In this document: in pieces, positions 23,087-29,168 of the stretch | Layout of the letters: every line of letters begins with the position of its first letter | Position numbering within the stretch: the first letter of the stretch is position 1 | Assembly: GCA_947585425.1 (NCBI GenBank) | Contig: CANPWZ010000017.1 | Coordinates: forward strand, 1 to 41,636 | Direction: 5' to 3' | From: an uncultured Oscillospiraceae bacterium | Lineage (GTDB): Bacteria; Bacillota; Clostridia; Oscillospirales; Oscillospiraceae | DNA length: 41,636 nt | The notes under the pieces: generated by a model | Seen by the model: the letters and a program-made list of their open reading frames with translations, nothing else | Told to the model about the DNA's origin: nothing | Databases searched by the model: none | Position numbers and translations under genes: made by a program

Positions 23087-23764
23087 TCATTCGCCCCACA
23101 GGGCCGGCCTGGGCTCGCCCCAGGACAGCGCCCGCATGGGCTCAGATCGATCTGCCAGGGAGGGCATATCCTCCGGCTGGGCAGAGGGCTCTCCGTCAAT
23201 CCGGGCGGCATAGGCGAACATCTCGTCTACCACGGCCGCATACCAGCGGTGCAGATCTCCGTCCTGCTGGAATACATACTGCTCCCAGTTGGGCGCGTCG
23301 TTGAGGTTGGCGCTGGATTCCAGCACAAACTTCCCGGCGTCGGTGTCAAACAGGATGAGCTTAGCGTGGTTGTTGATGGCGCAGGCCTGCCAGCCGAACT
23401 CCCGGCACAGGCCGACGAGCCTGTCCCAGTACTCACGCTCCACGTTGTGCCGGTGGTGAGATGCCGCAAGCCGGCCCACCACAAACCTGGCGCCGCCAAG
23501 TCTGCCCTGAGCGTGGAGCCCGCTCAGCATCTTGAGGGCCCGCGGCCCCACCCGGAATGTGACCAGATCCATGTGCCGGATGACGGTATTGTCCGACACC
23601 CAGCGCACAAACGCCGCCGCCGAGATCCCGCAGAAAGACACGATGCAGTGTTCGCAGGTTTCGCCCGGCAGTTCGCCCATCAGCGCATCGATGGCCTCGG
23701 CTTCTTTGCACACCGTCAGGATGCGCCGGTGGCGTTTCGTCCGCACAAAAATCCGATCGTCCAT
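23087..23764 (-). CDS. phospholipase-D-like (single HKD) protein
   Basis: 225 residues. It carries one HKD motif of the PLD superfamily: His133-Ala-Lys135-x4-Asp140, followed by ESSANLN (Ser150/Ser151, Asn153). The N-terminal half has the alternating strand-helix pattern of the PLD fold (CIVSFCGISAAAFVRW, LVTFRVGPRALKML). Proteins with one HKD normally pair as dimers, and many are nucleases (Nuc/BfiI type). Between HNH and terminase it could trim or protect DNA ends, or act against competing DNA. The superfamily call is good; the substrate is unknown. Confidence 0.78.
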   Translation of the reverse strand: MDDRIFVRTKRHRRILTVCKEAEAIDALMGELPGETCEHCIVSFCGISAAAFVRWVSDNTVIRHMDLVTFRVGPRALKMLSGLHAQGRLGGARFVVGRLAASHHRHNVEREYWDRLVGLCREFGWQACAINNHAKLILFDTDAGKFVLESSANLNDAPNWEQYVFQQDGDLHRWYAAVVDEMFAYAARIDGEPSAQPEDMPSLADRSEPMRALSWGEPRPALWGE

Positions 23765-23983
23765 TCCACCCGCCTTTCACGTCCCGCCCATGGGGAAATT
23801 TTTTCACGCGGAGGGGGAGCCGGGGTATTGTGCGCCTCGCCCCGAAGTTTTTACCCCCGGGGGGAGGGCCCGCAAGGAATCCCCGCCCGCGTGTTTTCGA
23901 GCTATCGTCCGCGCCCGCTGCGCACACCGCGCCCAAGCCTGGCCAGGTTTCGGGCCAGATGCGCCCCGAACTCTTCCCGGCTC
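23765..23983. other. GC-rich non-coding gap, candidate cos region
   Basis: 219 bases with no convincing gene. It has an AT island (AAATTTTTTCACG, near 23800), a CCCCCGGGGG palindrome (23854-23863) preceded by TTTTTA, and several GC-rich blocks. It lies between the HNH gene and the terminase small subunit side, where HK97-like phages carry their cohesive-end site. An alternative frame ending near 23900 (LARNLARLGRG) has only a weak TTG start and was not called. Confidence 0.45.
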
Positions 23984-24127
23984 TCACCGTCCCTCAATGC
24001 GTACCTGGTCGTCGATCTCCCGGACCTCGGTGACCCGGACGCCGCCCAGGCCATCCAGCCGGCAGGCGATGGCTTCCTTGGCGCCCTGGATCTCCGGGCC
24101 GTAGACTTCCACCGTCACGATCAGCAT
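23984..24127 (-). CDS. small hypothetical protein, 47 aa
   Basis: Starts at ATG 24127 behind an excellent GGAGGTG site. It reads as a compact β-α-β unit (MLIVTVEVYGPE, AIACRLDGLGGVRVTEVREI). No family recognised. It is separated by only four bases from the HNH gene and precedes the candidate cos gap, so it belongs to the packaging group. Coding is supported by the ribosome binding site and protein-like sequence; function is unknown. Confidence 0.65.
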   Translation of the reverse strand: MLIVTVEVYGPEIQGAKEAIACRLDGLGGVRVTEVREIDDQVRIEGR

Positions 24128-24131
24128 GGAC

Positions 24132-24485
24132 TCACCTCCGCCCCTGGCGCTGCTCCAGCGCTGTCTTGCGGTCGTGGCAGCGCTTGCACAGGGATTGCAG
24201 GTTCTCCCGGTCGGAGAACAGCCGCCAGTCGCCCCGGTGGGGCTCCACGTGGTCCACCACCGTGGCCCGGGTGCGGATGCCCCGCTTGGCGCACTCCCGG
24301 CAGAAGGGCTCCCGCAGGAGCTGCCCCGGCCGGAGATCGTCCGTCCACTCGCGCCTGGAGTACAGGCCGTGATACCCGGCGCTGTCGCCCCGGACGTACT
24401 TGGGCTTGTGGGCCGGGCACCAGCCCTCACGGGTCAGCGCGGCGCACCCCGGATGTTTGCAGGGTCTCATGGGCTTCATGGCCAT
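24132..24485 (-). CDS. HNH endonuclease of the packaging module
   Basis: 117 residues from ATG 24485, which follows GGAGG with ten bases of spacing. An N-terminal zinc-like motif (CKHPGCAAL...WCPAHK) leads into an HNH domain: FCRECAKRGIRTRATVVDHV, PHRGDWRLFSDRENLQSLC and KRCHDRKT, with the paired CxxC zinc ligands, DH and the final H. In HK97-like phages such a nuclease acts with terminase in specific cos cleavage, and its place next to terS supports that here. Confidence 0.9.
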   Translation of the reverse strand: MAMKPMRPCKHPGCAALTREGWCPAHKPKYVRGDSAGYHGLYSRREWTDDLRPGQLLREPFCRECAKRGIRTRATVVDHVEPHRGDWRLFSDRENLQSLCKRCHDRKTALEQRQGRR

Positions 24486-24507
24486 CGGGCTGTCACCTCC
24501 GGGCAAA

Positions 24508-24559
24508 ACAAAAAGGCCACGGTTCCGTGCAACGTCTTGGCGTCGCGTGGACCGTGGCC
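24508..24559 (-). terminator. terminator between early/middle and late genes
   Basis: On the leftward strand GGCCACGGT (24559-24551) pairs with ACCGTGGCC (24523-24515) and is followed by TTTTTGTTTTG. It starts right after the stop of the small KTR-like gene. It would end leftward middle transcripts before the HNH and terminase genes. Confidence 0.85.
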
Positions 24560-24748
24560 CTATTGGCTCTCGTCTCTGGCAATATCGAGTTTTAACTCCC
24601 GCTTGCAGACCCGGCAGAAGACCTGGATGTTCCGCCCGAAGGTGTCGGGCCTGATCTTCATCAGCCGCCGGTTCCGCCGGCAGTACGGACAGGATATATA
24701 CCCATCCTCCACTGGTAACAGTCTACCACACTCTCGCACCGTTGGCAA
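24560..24748 (-). CDS. small Cys4 zinc protein (KTR/Com-like)
   Basis: 62 residues. The best start is TTG at 24748, behind GAGGTG with seven bases of spacing; a GTG three codons on is possible. It has CPYCRRNRRLMKIRPDTFGR then IQVFCRVCKRELKLDI, i.e. two CxxC knuckles with a hinge of basic residues, resembling the cysteine-rich KTR and Com translational-regulator types. In phages such proteins often bind RNA. It is a single gene between an AT-rich putative promoter and a terminator, so it may be transcribed as a short unit just before the late operon. Confidence 0.78.
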   Translation of the reverse strand: MPTVRECGRLLPVEDGYISCPYCRRNRRLMKIRPDTFGRNIQVFCRVCKRELKLDIARDESQ

Positions 24749-24813
24749 GTGTTTTCACCTCTTTTTTACGTTAACTGTCCAATTATTATTACATGTTTCA
24801 AGAGCAAAAATTA
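24749..24813 (-). promoter_or_regulatory. AT-rich region, possible leftward promoter
   Basis: About 65 bases with long A/T runs, strikingly different from the GC-rich surroundings, upstream of the KTR-like gene. No good -35/-10 pair with 17-bp spacing was found in the leftward direction, so it may be an activator-dependent promoter or a replication-related site. Confidence 0.35.
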
Positions 24814-25623
24814 TTAAATATGCGGTTTTCTCCGGCCAACCGTGTACGACCAGGCCGGCCTTGGCTCCGACGGCCACAGCAGGTACCGGGCGCCCACGCA
24901 TGGGGCGAAGCCGTAGGGGTTGACGGCGGTGAAGCTCTCGTAGTCCACGGCGCCATCCGGCGGGGCCAGGGTGACGGAGTCGCTGGGGATCTCCACGTAC
25001 TCCACCTGGTAGGGCTTCATGTTCCGGCTGGCCCGCCAGGAGCGCTCCCCCGGTCTGGCCCGGCCAAACTCCCGGGCTTCCTTGGTCATGTACTTGGCCA
25101 GCTCCCGCACGTAGTGGATGTCAAAGGGCTCCGCCCGAAGGTACCCGCCGAAGGGCCAGAGGGATTGGAGCTCTTCCATCATCCCCGGCCCGGTGCCGTT
25201 GATGACGAGGTGGATGTGGAGCCGCCGGTCCTCCAGCTCCCGGTCGTCGCCCAGGACGGAGTCCGGCGTGGCTCCGTGCCAGCCCTCCACGCAGTAGATG
25301 TAGCGGAGCTCCTGGCCCCGTTTTCGCCGGGCGGCCCGCACCTTCCGCACGAAGGCCCCGAAGGCCTTGCCGGCGGCGGCCTTGTTCTCCGGCAGATGGG
25401 CGTCGTCGAAGGTGGCGGTGATGACCATGTCGCCGGCGCCGAAGTTGGCGGCCAGGGTCAGCTCCAGTTCCCGCCAGGAGCACTTGTCGTTCCAAAACTG
25501 CATCGCCCGGCTGGTGGGCTCGCCCCGGCGGGTCCTCGTCCGGCCGGACGGGCCCTCCGGGACGGAGCCCAGGATCTCATAATTGAGCAGCCCCGCGGTG
25601 ATGTGCTTGATGGCCTTGGCCAT
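24814..25623 (-). CDS. HUH endonuclease, rolling-circle type Rep protein
   Basis: 269 residues. Motif order is that of rolling-circle Rep proteins: a strand MVITATFDDAHLPEN (66-80, motif 1), the HUH motif in RRLHIHLVING (His136 and His138), and a tyrosine helix YVRELAKYMTKEA with Tyr171 and Tyr178-x-x-Lys181. Such enzymes nick one strand at an origin and stay attached through the Tyr. A replicative DnaB system is also present, so a second, nick-based step is implied. The GGAGG site is good. The Rep assignment is strong; its use by this phage is inference. Confidence 0.83.
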   Translation of the reverse strand: MAKAIKHITAGLLNYEILGSVPEGPSGRTRTRRGEPTSRAMQFWNDKCSWRELELTLAANFGAGDMVITATFDDAHLPENKAAAGKAFGAFVRKVRAARRKRGQELRYIYCVEGWHGATPDSVLGDDRELEDRRLHIHLVINGTGPGMMEELQSLWPFGGYLRAEPFDIHYVRELAKYMTKEAREFGRARPGERSWRASRNMKPYQVEYVEIPSDSVTLAPPDGAVDYESFTAVNPYGFAPCVGARYLLWPSEPRPAWSYTVGRRKPHI

Positions 25624-25684
25624 ACGGTCGTCCTCCTCGATGTAGATGGACCGTAGGCCTATAGCCCTGCGTCACTGATTGATT

Positions 25685-25879
25685 TTAGTTCTTGTCGCTT
25701 TTGCAGGCGCTCAGCACCCAGTGGACCAGCATCAGCACCAGCCAGATGCCGGTGGCGACGAGCAGATCAAAGGACCAGCCAAAGCACAGACAGATGAGCT
25801 TGATGATGACCGCCGTGGCGCTCCAGGACAGGAGATAGCAAGCGAGGTACACAAATACCATAACGATGAACTTAATCAT
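25685..25879 (-). CDS. small two-span membrane protein
   Basis: 64 residues from ATG 25879 behind GGGTGG. Two long hydrophobic segments (about 3-32, IKFIVMVFVYLACYLLSWSA on; and 38-57, LLVATGIWLVLMLVHWVL) and a short basic tail. The start overlaps the end of the upstream gene by eight bases. No family recognised. It is an early/middle gene far from the lysis genes, so a role in excluding other phages or altering the host membrane is possible. Confidence 0.7.
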   Translation of the reverse strand: MIKFIVMVFVYLACYLLSWSATAVIIKLICLCFGWSFDLLVATGIWLVLMLVHWVLSACKSDKN

Positions 25880-26375
25880 GCGGCCCACCCTTTCCCAGCA
25901 GCCAGGCAATGGAGGTGGGCGTGGGGTCGTCCCACTGGATAAACTGGAGACCACCGTCCACGTTTATTTCGTGGACCGTATTGTCGTAGTTCCATACACT
26001 ATCCAGCTTTATAGGCTTGGAATAATATGCGTAGAGCTGGCCGCCACAGTCCCGGGCGATCCAGCGAAATCCGGCGTTATAGGCGGCTCTCAGCTGCTCC
26101 GTCTCGGCGGCTTCCAGCACAAGGGGCGCCGGGGCCGCGCCCTCATCCGGCTCCAAATACCCGGCCTTCTCCAGCACAGCGGCGATCTCGTCCACCGTCA
26201 TCCGCAGAATCATATGTGTCCCGCTGATCAAGTGGACGGTGGCATATGACTCAGGGCCATTTTCCTGTACTTCCCGGTCAAAAAGGGGGTTCCCCCCAAG
26301 GGCATCTTTTTTGAGCGTCGTCACACAATCGATCTGCTCGGGGTCGACGATGCAGTTACCCAGTCGAATCAGCAT
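25872..26375 (-). CDS. hypothetical early/middle protein, 167 aa
   Basis: Start at ATG 26375 with AAAGGAG eight bases upstream; longer in-frame starts lack sites and overlap the neighbour. The first half (LIRLGNCIVDPEQIDCVTTL, YATVHLISGTHMILRMTVDE) looks like a small β-domain; a Glu/Ala-rich link (about 88-110) leads to a second part with FRWIARDCGGQLYAYYSKPI and SVWNYDNTVHEINVDGG, which resembles small uncharacterised domains common in Firmicute phage proteins. No enzyme motif seen. It is part of a dense run of small genes. Confidence 0.72.
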   Translation of the reverse strand: MLIRLGNCIVDPEQIDCVTTLKKDALGGNPLFDREVQENGPESYATVHLISGTHMILRMTVDEIAAVLEKAGYLEPDEGAAPAPLVLEAAETEQLRAAYNAGFRWIARDCGGQLYAYYSKPIKLDSVWNYDNTVHEINVDGGLQFIQWDDPTPTSIAWLLGKGGPHD

Positions 26376-26697
26376 TTTGCTTTCTCCTTTCGTCCTGGTA
26401 CCTTGAGCGCCCGTGGTTGCAAAAGTCGTCCGGGCCCATGGGAGCGGTAGTGAGCCCACACATGGAGTTTGGCCCTTCAAGTCCCTGGGGAGCATAGAAA
26501 TACCGGCACTGCCAACAGCGGACGATGGTCATCTGAAAGCGCAGGGCCTGGACGACAAGAGCCATGGCGGCAAGGACGTCCTCAATGCCCACGTTGTGCG
26601 GGCAGGCGTCGCAGTGTGGGGCTCCGCATTCGGCCATCGGGATGGCCTCGCAGGCCAGCCTCTTTTCCAGGGCCGCGAGTGCCTCTTCATTGGTCAT
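26356..26697 (-). CDS. small zinc-binding protein with two Cys clusters
   Basis: 113 residues from ATG 26697 (a GTG one codon earlier is possible). Two clusters are visible: CGAPHCDACPHN (about 24-35) and CWQCRYFYAPQG...MCGL...DDFCNHG (about 60-93), the second typical of small phage zinc-ribbon proteins. A helix (EDVLAAMALVVQALRFQM) lies between. It overlaps the next gene by 20 bases. Likely a nucleic-acid or protein-binding accessory factor. Confidence 0.75.
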   Translation of the reverse strand: MTNEEALAALEKRLACEAIPMAECGAPHCDACPHNVGIEDVLAAMALVVQALRFQMTIVRCWQCRYFYAPQGLEGPNSMCGLTTAPMGPDDFCNHGRSRYQDERRKQNADSTG

Positions 26698-26713
26698 CAC
26701 ACGGCACCGCCTG

Positions 26714-26848
26714 CTATTTTGTGAGCAGCCATTTCAACCACGTCGGCATATCGGATTGCCAGATCAGAACCGGCCCAATGATGCAGGCGGCGACGATCAG
26801 CACCATAAAGATCAGTGGGAATTTATTGTTGTTATAGTCATCGTTCAT
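26714..26848 (-). CDS. 44-residue single-span membrane protein
   Basis: Starts at ATG 26848 behind GGGAGG with nine bases of spacing. An Asn/Asp-rich N-terminus (MNDDYNNNKF) is followed by one membrane segment (about 11-30, PLIFMVLIVAACIIGPVLIW) and an amphipathic end (MPTWLKWLLTK). It overlaps the upstream zinc-ribbon gene by four bases (ATGT...), so is part of the same transcript. No family known to me. Confidence 0.7.
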   Translation of the reverse strand: MNDDYNNNKFPLIFMVLIVAACIIGPVLIWQSDMPTWLKWLLTK

Positions 26849-27111
26849 GTTATTTTTCCTCCCGGCTCCACGCCGTTGAATTTCATATCCGGCACGCCTT
26901 TGCCGGTATCCTTCGCTTCGGCATCCTTCCTTCTGCCCATCAAATCACCGTGAATCTCCACGGCGCAGTCAGGACAAAACTGAAAATTTGGGCGGCCCTG
27001 AATCCTTGCCCGAAACCCGGAAACGCCAAAATAATTGAAGTCGACGTTTACCTGGTCTTTACGCTCTGGGTCAAGTTCCTTGCCGCAGCGGTCACAAAAT
27101 ACTCTGGTCAT
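26845..27111 (-). CDS. small zinc-ribbon protein
   Basis: 88 residues. One Cys4 ribbon: FCDRCGKEL (Cys6, Cys9) and FCPDCAVEI (about 46-49), with polar linkers and a charged C-terminus. It starts inside the 3' end of the ASCH gene, behind AAGGAGG. Probably a minor DNA-, RNA- or protein-binding factor; no defined family. Confidence 0.75.
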   Translation of the reverse strand: MTRVFCDRCGKELDPERKDQVNVDFNYFGVSGFRARIQGRPNFQFCPDCAVEIHGDLMGRRKDAEAKDTGKGVPDMKFNGVEPGGKIT

Positions 27112-27916
27112 TTTTCGTCACATCCTCCTTGCTGATCCGCTCAAACTCGATGGCCCACACCCAGGGATTGGCCGCCCAGCCGTACAGGTCACGGTCGGCG
27201 GGCTTGATGGTGCTGTCCCAAAGGTCAGAAAAATCTCCGCGAATGTCATCCAGCAGCCCGCACTCTCCGCCGTACATATCGGAGCCATCTTCATCAACCG
27301 TGTCAACACAGCACGGATTCCCGTAAGCATCAATACACTCCCGGCAGTCGTCGCCTATATCCATACCCTCTGCCAGCAGCTCAAAAATCGGGCTTATGGG
27401 TTCTGAGAAACTGTCCTGCAACCGCTCCACCCGCACGGCCTTGACCCGAAGGAAGATCCGGGCGGCCTCGCGGGGCATATGGATGGAGGGGTGCCAAACA
27501 TCAACGCTTGGTTGCTCATTTTCCCGACACGACGCCTTGTAGCAGTAGCAGCCCCATTCGTATTTGGCCTTGGAGTACACCCGCTCCACGTTGTCCTCTT
27601 GGCACGTCGTTTCATCCTCAGGCAACATCCCGCAATCCCAGCAGGGACACCAGCACCACGTCTCCCGGACATATAGCACATCGCCGGGGAAAAGCATCTG
27701 TTTGGCGGCCCCCGCATAATAACCGGCAGGGCCGTAGAAATTCGCACACGGGCCGTAGCGATTCCTGCATGGGAACGTAGCGGTGGCACAGGCTGCGTGG
27801 TCTACCTTCTCGCCGTCGTTCACGGTGATTTTGCACACCCGCCGCGTCACCGTCTTGCGGCCGTCCAGGATGGCCTGCACCATATCGGTGTTAAACAGGA
27901 TGGGCTTAATCGCCAT
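27092..27916 (-). CDS. ASCH/PUA-like domain protein
   Basis: 274 residues. The N-terminus PILFNTDMVQAILDGRKTVT followed by RR is the hallmark of phage ASCH-domain proteins, supported by GDVLYVRETW (about 78-87). ASCH domains have the PUA fold and bind RNA or nucleotides. The C-terminal part is unusually rich in Cys (WCWCPCWDCG, CYCYKASC, CRECIDAYGNPCC), so metal binding is likely. It may act on RNA or modified bases during infection. It overlaps the MazG-like gene by 11 bases. Confidence 0.83.
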   Translation of the reverse strand: MAIKPILFNTDMVQAILDGRKTVTRRVCKITVNDGEKVDHAACATATFPCRNRYGPCANFYGPAGYYAGAAKQMLFPGDVLYVRETWCWCPCWDCGMLPEDETTCQEDNVERVYSKAKYEWGCYCYKASCRENEQPSVDVWHPSIHMPREAARIFLRVKAVRVERLQDSFSEPISPIFELLAEGMDIGDDCRECIDAYGNPCCVDTVDEDGSDMYGGECGLLDDIRGDFSDLWDSTIKPADRDLYGWAANPWVWAIEFERISKEDVTKNDQSIL

Positions 27917-28265
27917 CGCCCGTCACCTTGCCTTTCCCCAAACGCTCGGCCAGACGCTTCATTTTCTGGGCCCGGATCCGCTTCACGTCGTCCTCGGCGT
28001 GAAGTATCATCTTCAGAATATCCAGCGTGATCTCCACATCTGCGGTCTCTTCGGCGATGGCGGCGGCGTTGTTCCGGCCCCGCCACCGCTTGCAGATCTC
28101 CTTTTGAAGCTCTGACATTTCTTCCAAGACCAGTTTGAGCTCGGCGTCCTCGCCCCAGGTTTTGATGGCAAGGGCGAGGACTTCCCGCTCCGTCACATAC
28201 TGTTTCTGGGCCTCCGCCCGCTGCTTTGCCAGCGACGGGAACAGCCCGCATCTTCCGCCAGGCAT
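27906..28265 (-). CDS. MazG-like nucleotide pyrophosphohydrolase
   Basis: 119 residues. The metal-binding pattern of all-α NTP pyrophosphatases is visible: LVLEEMSELQKEI (ExxE) and IAEETADVEITLDIL (ExxD), on two helices. It should hydrolyse NTPs or dNTPs, and in phages it tunes nucleotide pools or lowers alarmone signals. The first ATG at 28265 has a weakly spaced site. A basic C-terminal tail is present. It lies in the nucleotide/zinc-ribbon block of middle genes. Confidence 0.82.
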   Translation of the reverse strand: MPGGRCGLFPSLAKQRAEAQKQYVTEREVLALAIKTWGEDAELKLVLEEMSELQKEICKRWRGRNNAAAIAEETADVEITLDILKMILHAEDDVKRIRAQKMKRLAERLGKGKVTGDGD

Positions 28266-28266
28266 A

Positions 28267-28683
28267 CTATGTCACATCCTTTCCTTCGGCGCATTCGCTG
28301 CACAGGTCATCCTCTACCCAATAGCACCCGCCGAGGCATGCGTTGTCATCGGTGCATCCGCACACCCGGCACCGCCGCTGTGCATCAAGGGCCTTCTCCA
28401 GCGCCGGCATGTGGGAAACGATCAACAGATCGATTCGGGCATTTTTCGGAGCGTGGGCGGCCTGTTGGAGCATAAACATCCAAATTTCCTCTGGCCGCGT
28501 CCCGTCTTTCCAAAAAGGCTGAAGGACCGAAAAAACCTTTGCTTGTTCAGTTGTCTGCGCGTATGCCGAAATCTCCCGGACGATCTCGGTGGCTCGCGCC
28601 GGGAACTTCGGCACGCTGGTTCTATTGTCGACGGCGGCCATCAGCCCCGCCATCAGGGCAGGCAGTTCACGTATATCAGTCAT
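28267..28683 (-). CDS. hypothetical protein with C-terminal zinc cluster
   Basis: 138 residues from ATG 28683 behind GGAGG; an upstream in-frame start lacks a site. The helical N-terminal part (PALMAGLMAAVDN, ATEIVREISAYAQTTEQAK) is followed by a Cys-rich end, CRVCGCTDDNACLGGCYWVE then DDLCSECA, seen in many Firmicute phage proteins. No enzyme motif. It overlaps the next gene by eight bases. Confidence 0.73.
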   Translation of the reverse strand: MTDIRELPALMAGLMAAVDNRTSVPKFPARATEIVREISAYAQTTEQAKVFSVLQPFWKDGTRPEEIWMFMLQQAAHAPKNARIDLLIVSHMPALEKALDAQRRCRVCGCTDDNACLGGCYWVEDDLCSECAEGKDVT

Positions 28684-28888
28684 GCACCGTCGCCTCCACA
28701 TCAATGCAGTCGCCGCCTCCCTCGTTGTAGTCACTCATCACCTGGCACAGCTCGTGAATGGTCGCCGGGAACCGTCTGGCCTCGTTGATCCAGCTCAGCA
28801 GGTATAACACATCGGGTTTGTCGGTCTTGATGGGCTGCCCGCAGCAGGGGCAGGAGTCCCCGGTCTTCAGCAGTTTTGTGGGTCTCAT
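28676..28888 (-). CDS. small CxxC protein, 70 aa
   Basis: 70 residues, with one CPCCGQP knuckle (about 13-19) and a following helix (VLYLLSWINEARRFPATI). A lone CxxC cannot make a complete zinc ribbon unless Cys48 and Cys61 join. Overlaps the next gene as ATGA. No family recognised. Confidence 0.68.
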   Translation of the reverse strand: MRPTKLLKTGDSCPCCGQPIKTDKPDVLYLLSWINEARRFPATIHELCQVMSDYNEGGGDCIDVEATVHD

Positions 28889-29154
28889 GGCATGTCCCCC
28901 TTTTTCAGCGGCGCTTCGATCGTCATCCCGTGGCCGGATGTCGGCTCGATGGGACCGGCGGCAGCGAGAGCCAGCAGCAGCTCCCGGTAGTCGGCCTTCA
29001 TATTTTCAGCGACGTGCGAGACCGCGATAGCCAGCATCAGGATCTGCTCCTTTTCCGTCCCGAGAGTTTCCACATTGCTCTCCGTGTGGAGGACACCGTT
29101 TACAGACGCCGCAAGCGGGTCGATCTCCACATGCAAAAACCGTTTGTCGTTCAT
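28885..29154 (-). CDS. hypothetical early/middle protein, 89 aa
   Basis: Starts at ATG 29154 behind GGAGG with nine bases of spacing. Sequence is a β start (KRFLHVEIDPLAA) then a long helix (KEQILMLAIAVSHVAENMKA, YRELLLALAAAG). No motif recognised. Lies between PcfJ and a run of zinc proteins; probably an accessory protein. Confidence 0.68.
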   Translation of the reverse strand: MNDKRFLHVEIDPLAASVNGVLHTESNVETLGTEKEQILMLAIAVSHVAENMKADYRELLLALAAAGPIEPTSGHGMTIEAPLKKGDMP

Positions 29155-29168
29155 CGGATGTCGCCTCC

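Noticed and set aside
23433-23987. Leftward frame over the candidate cos gap into the PLD-like gene
   Set aside because: No ribosome binding site at its start, odd composition, and it overlaps the PLD-like gene in another frame.
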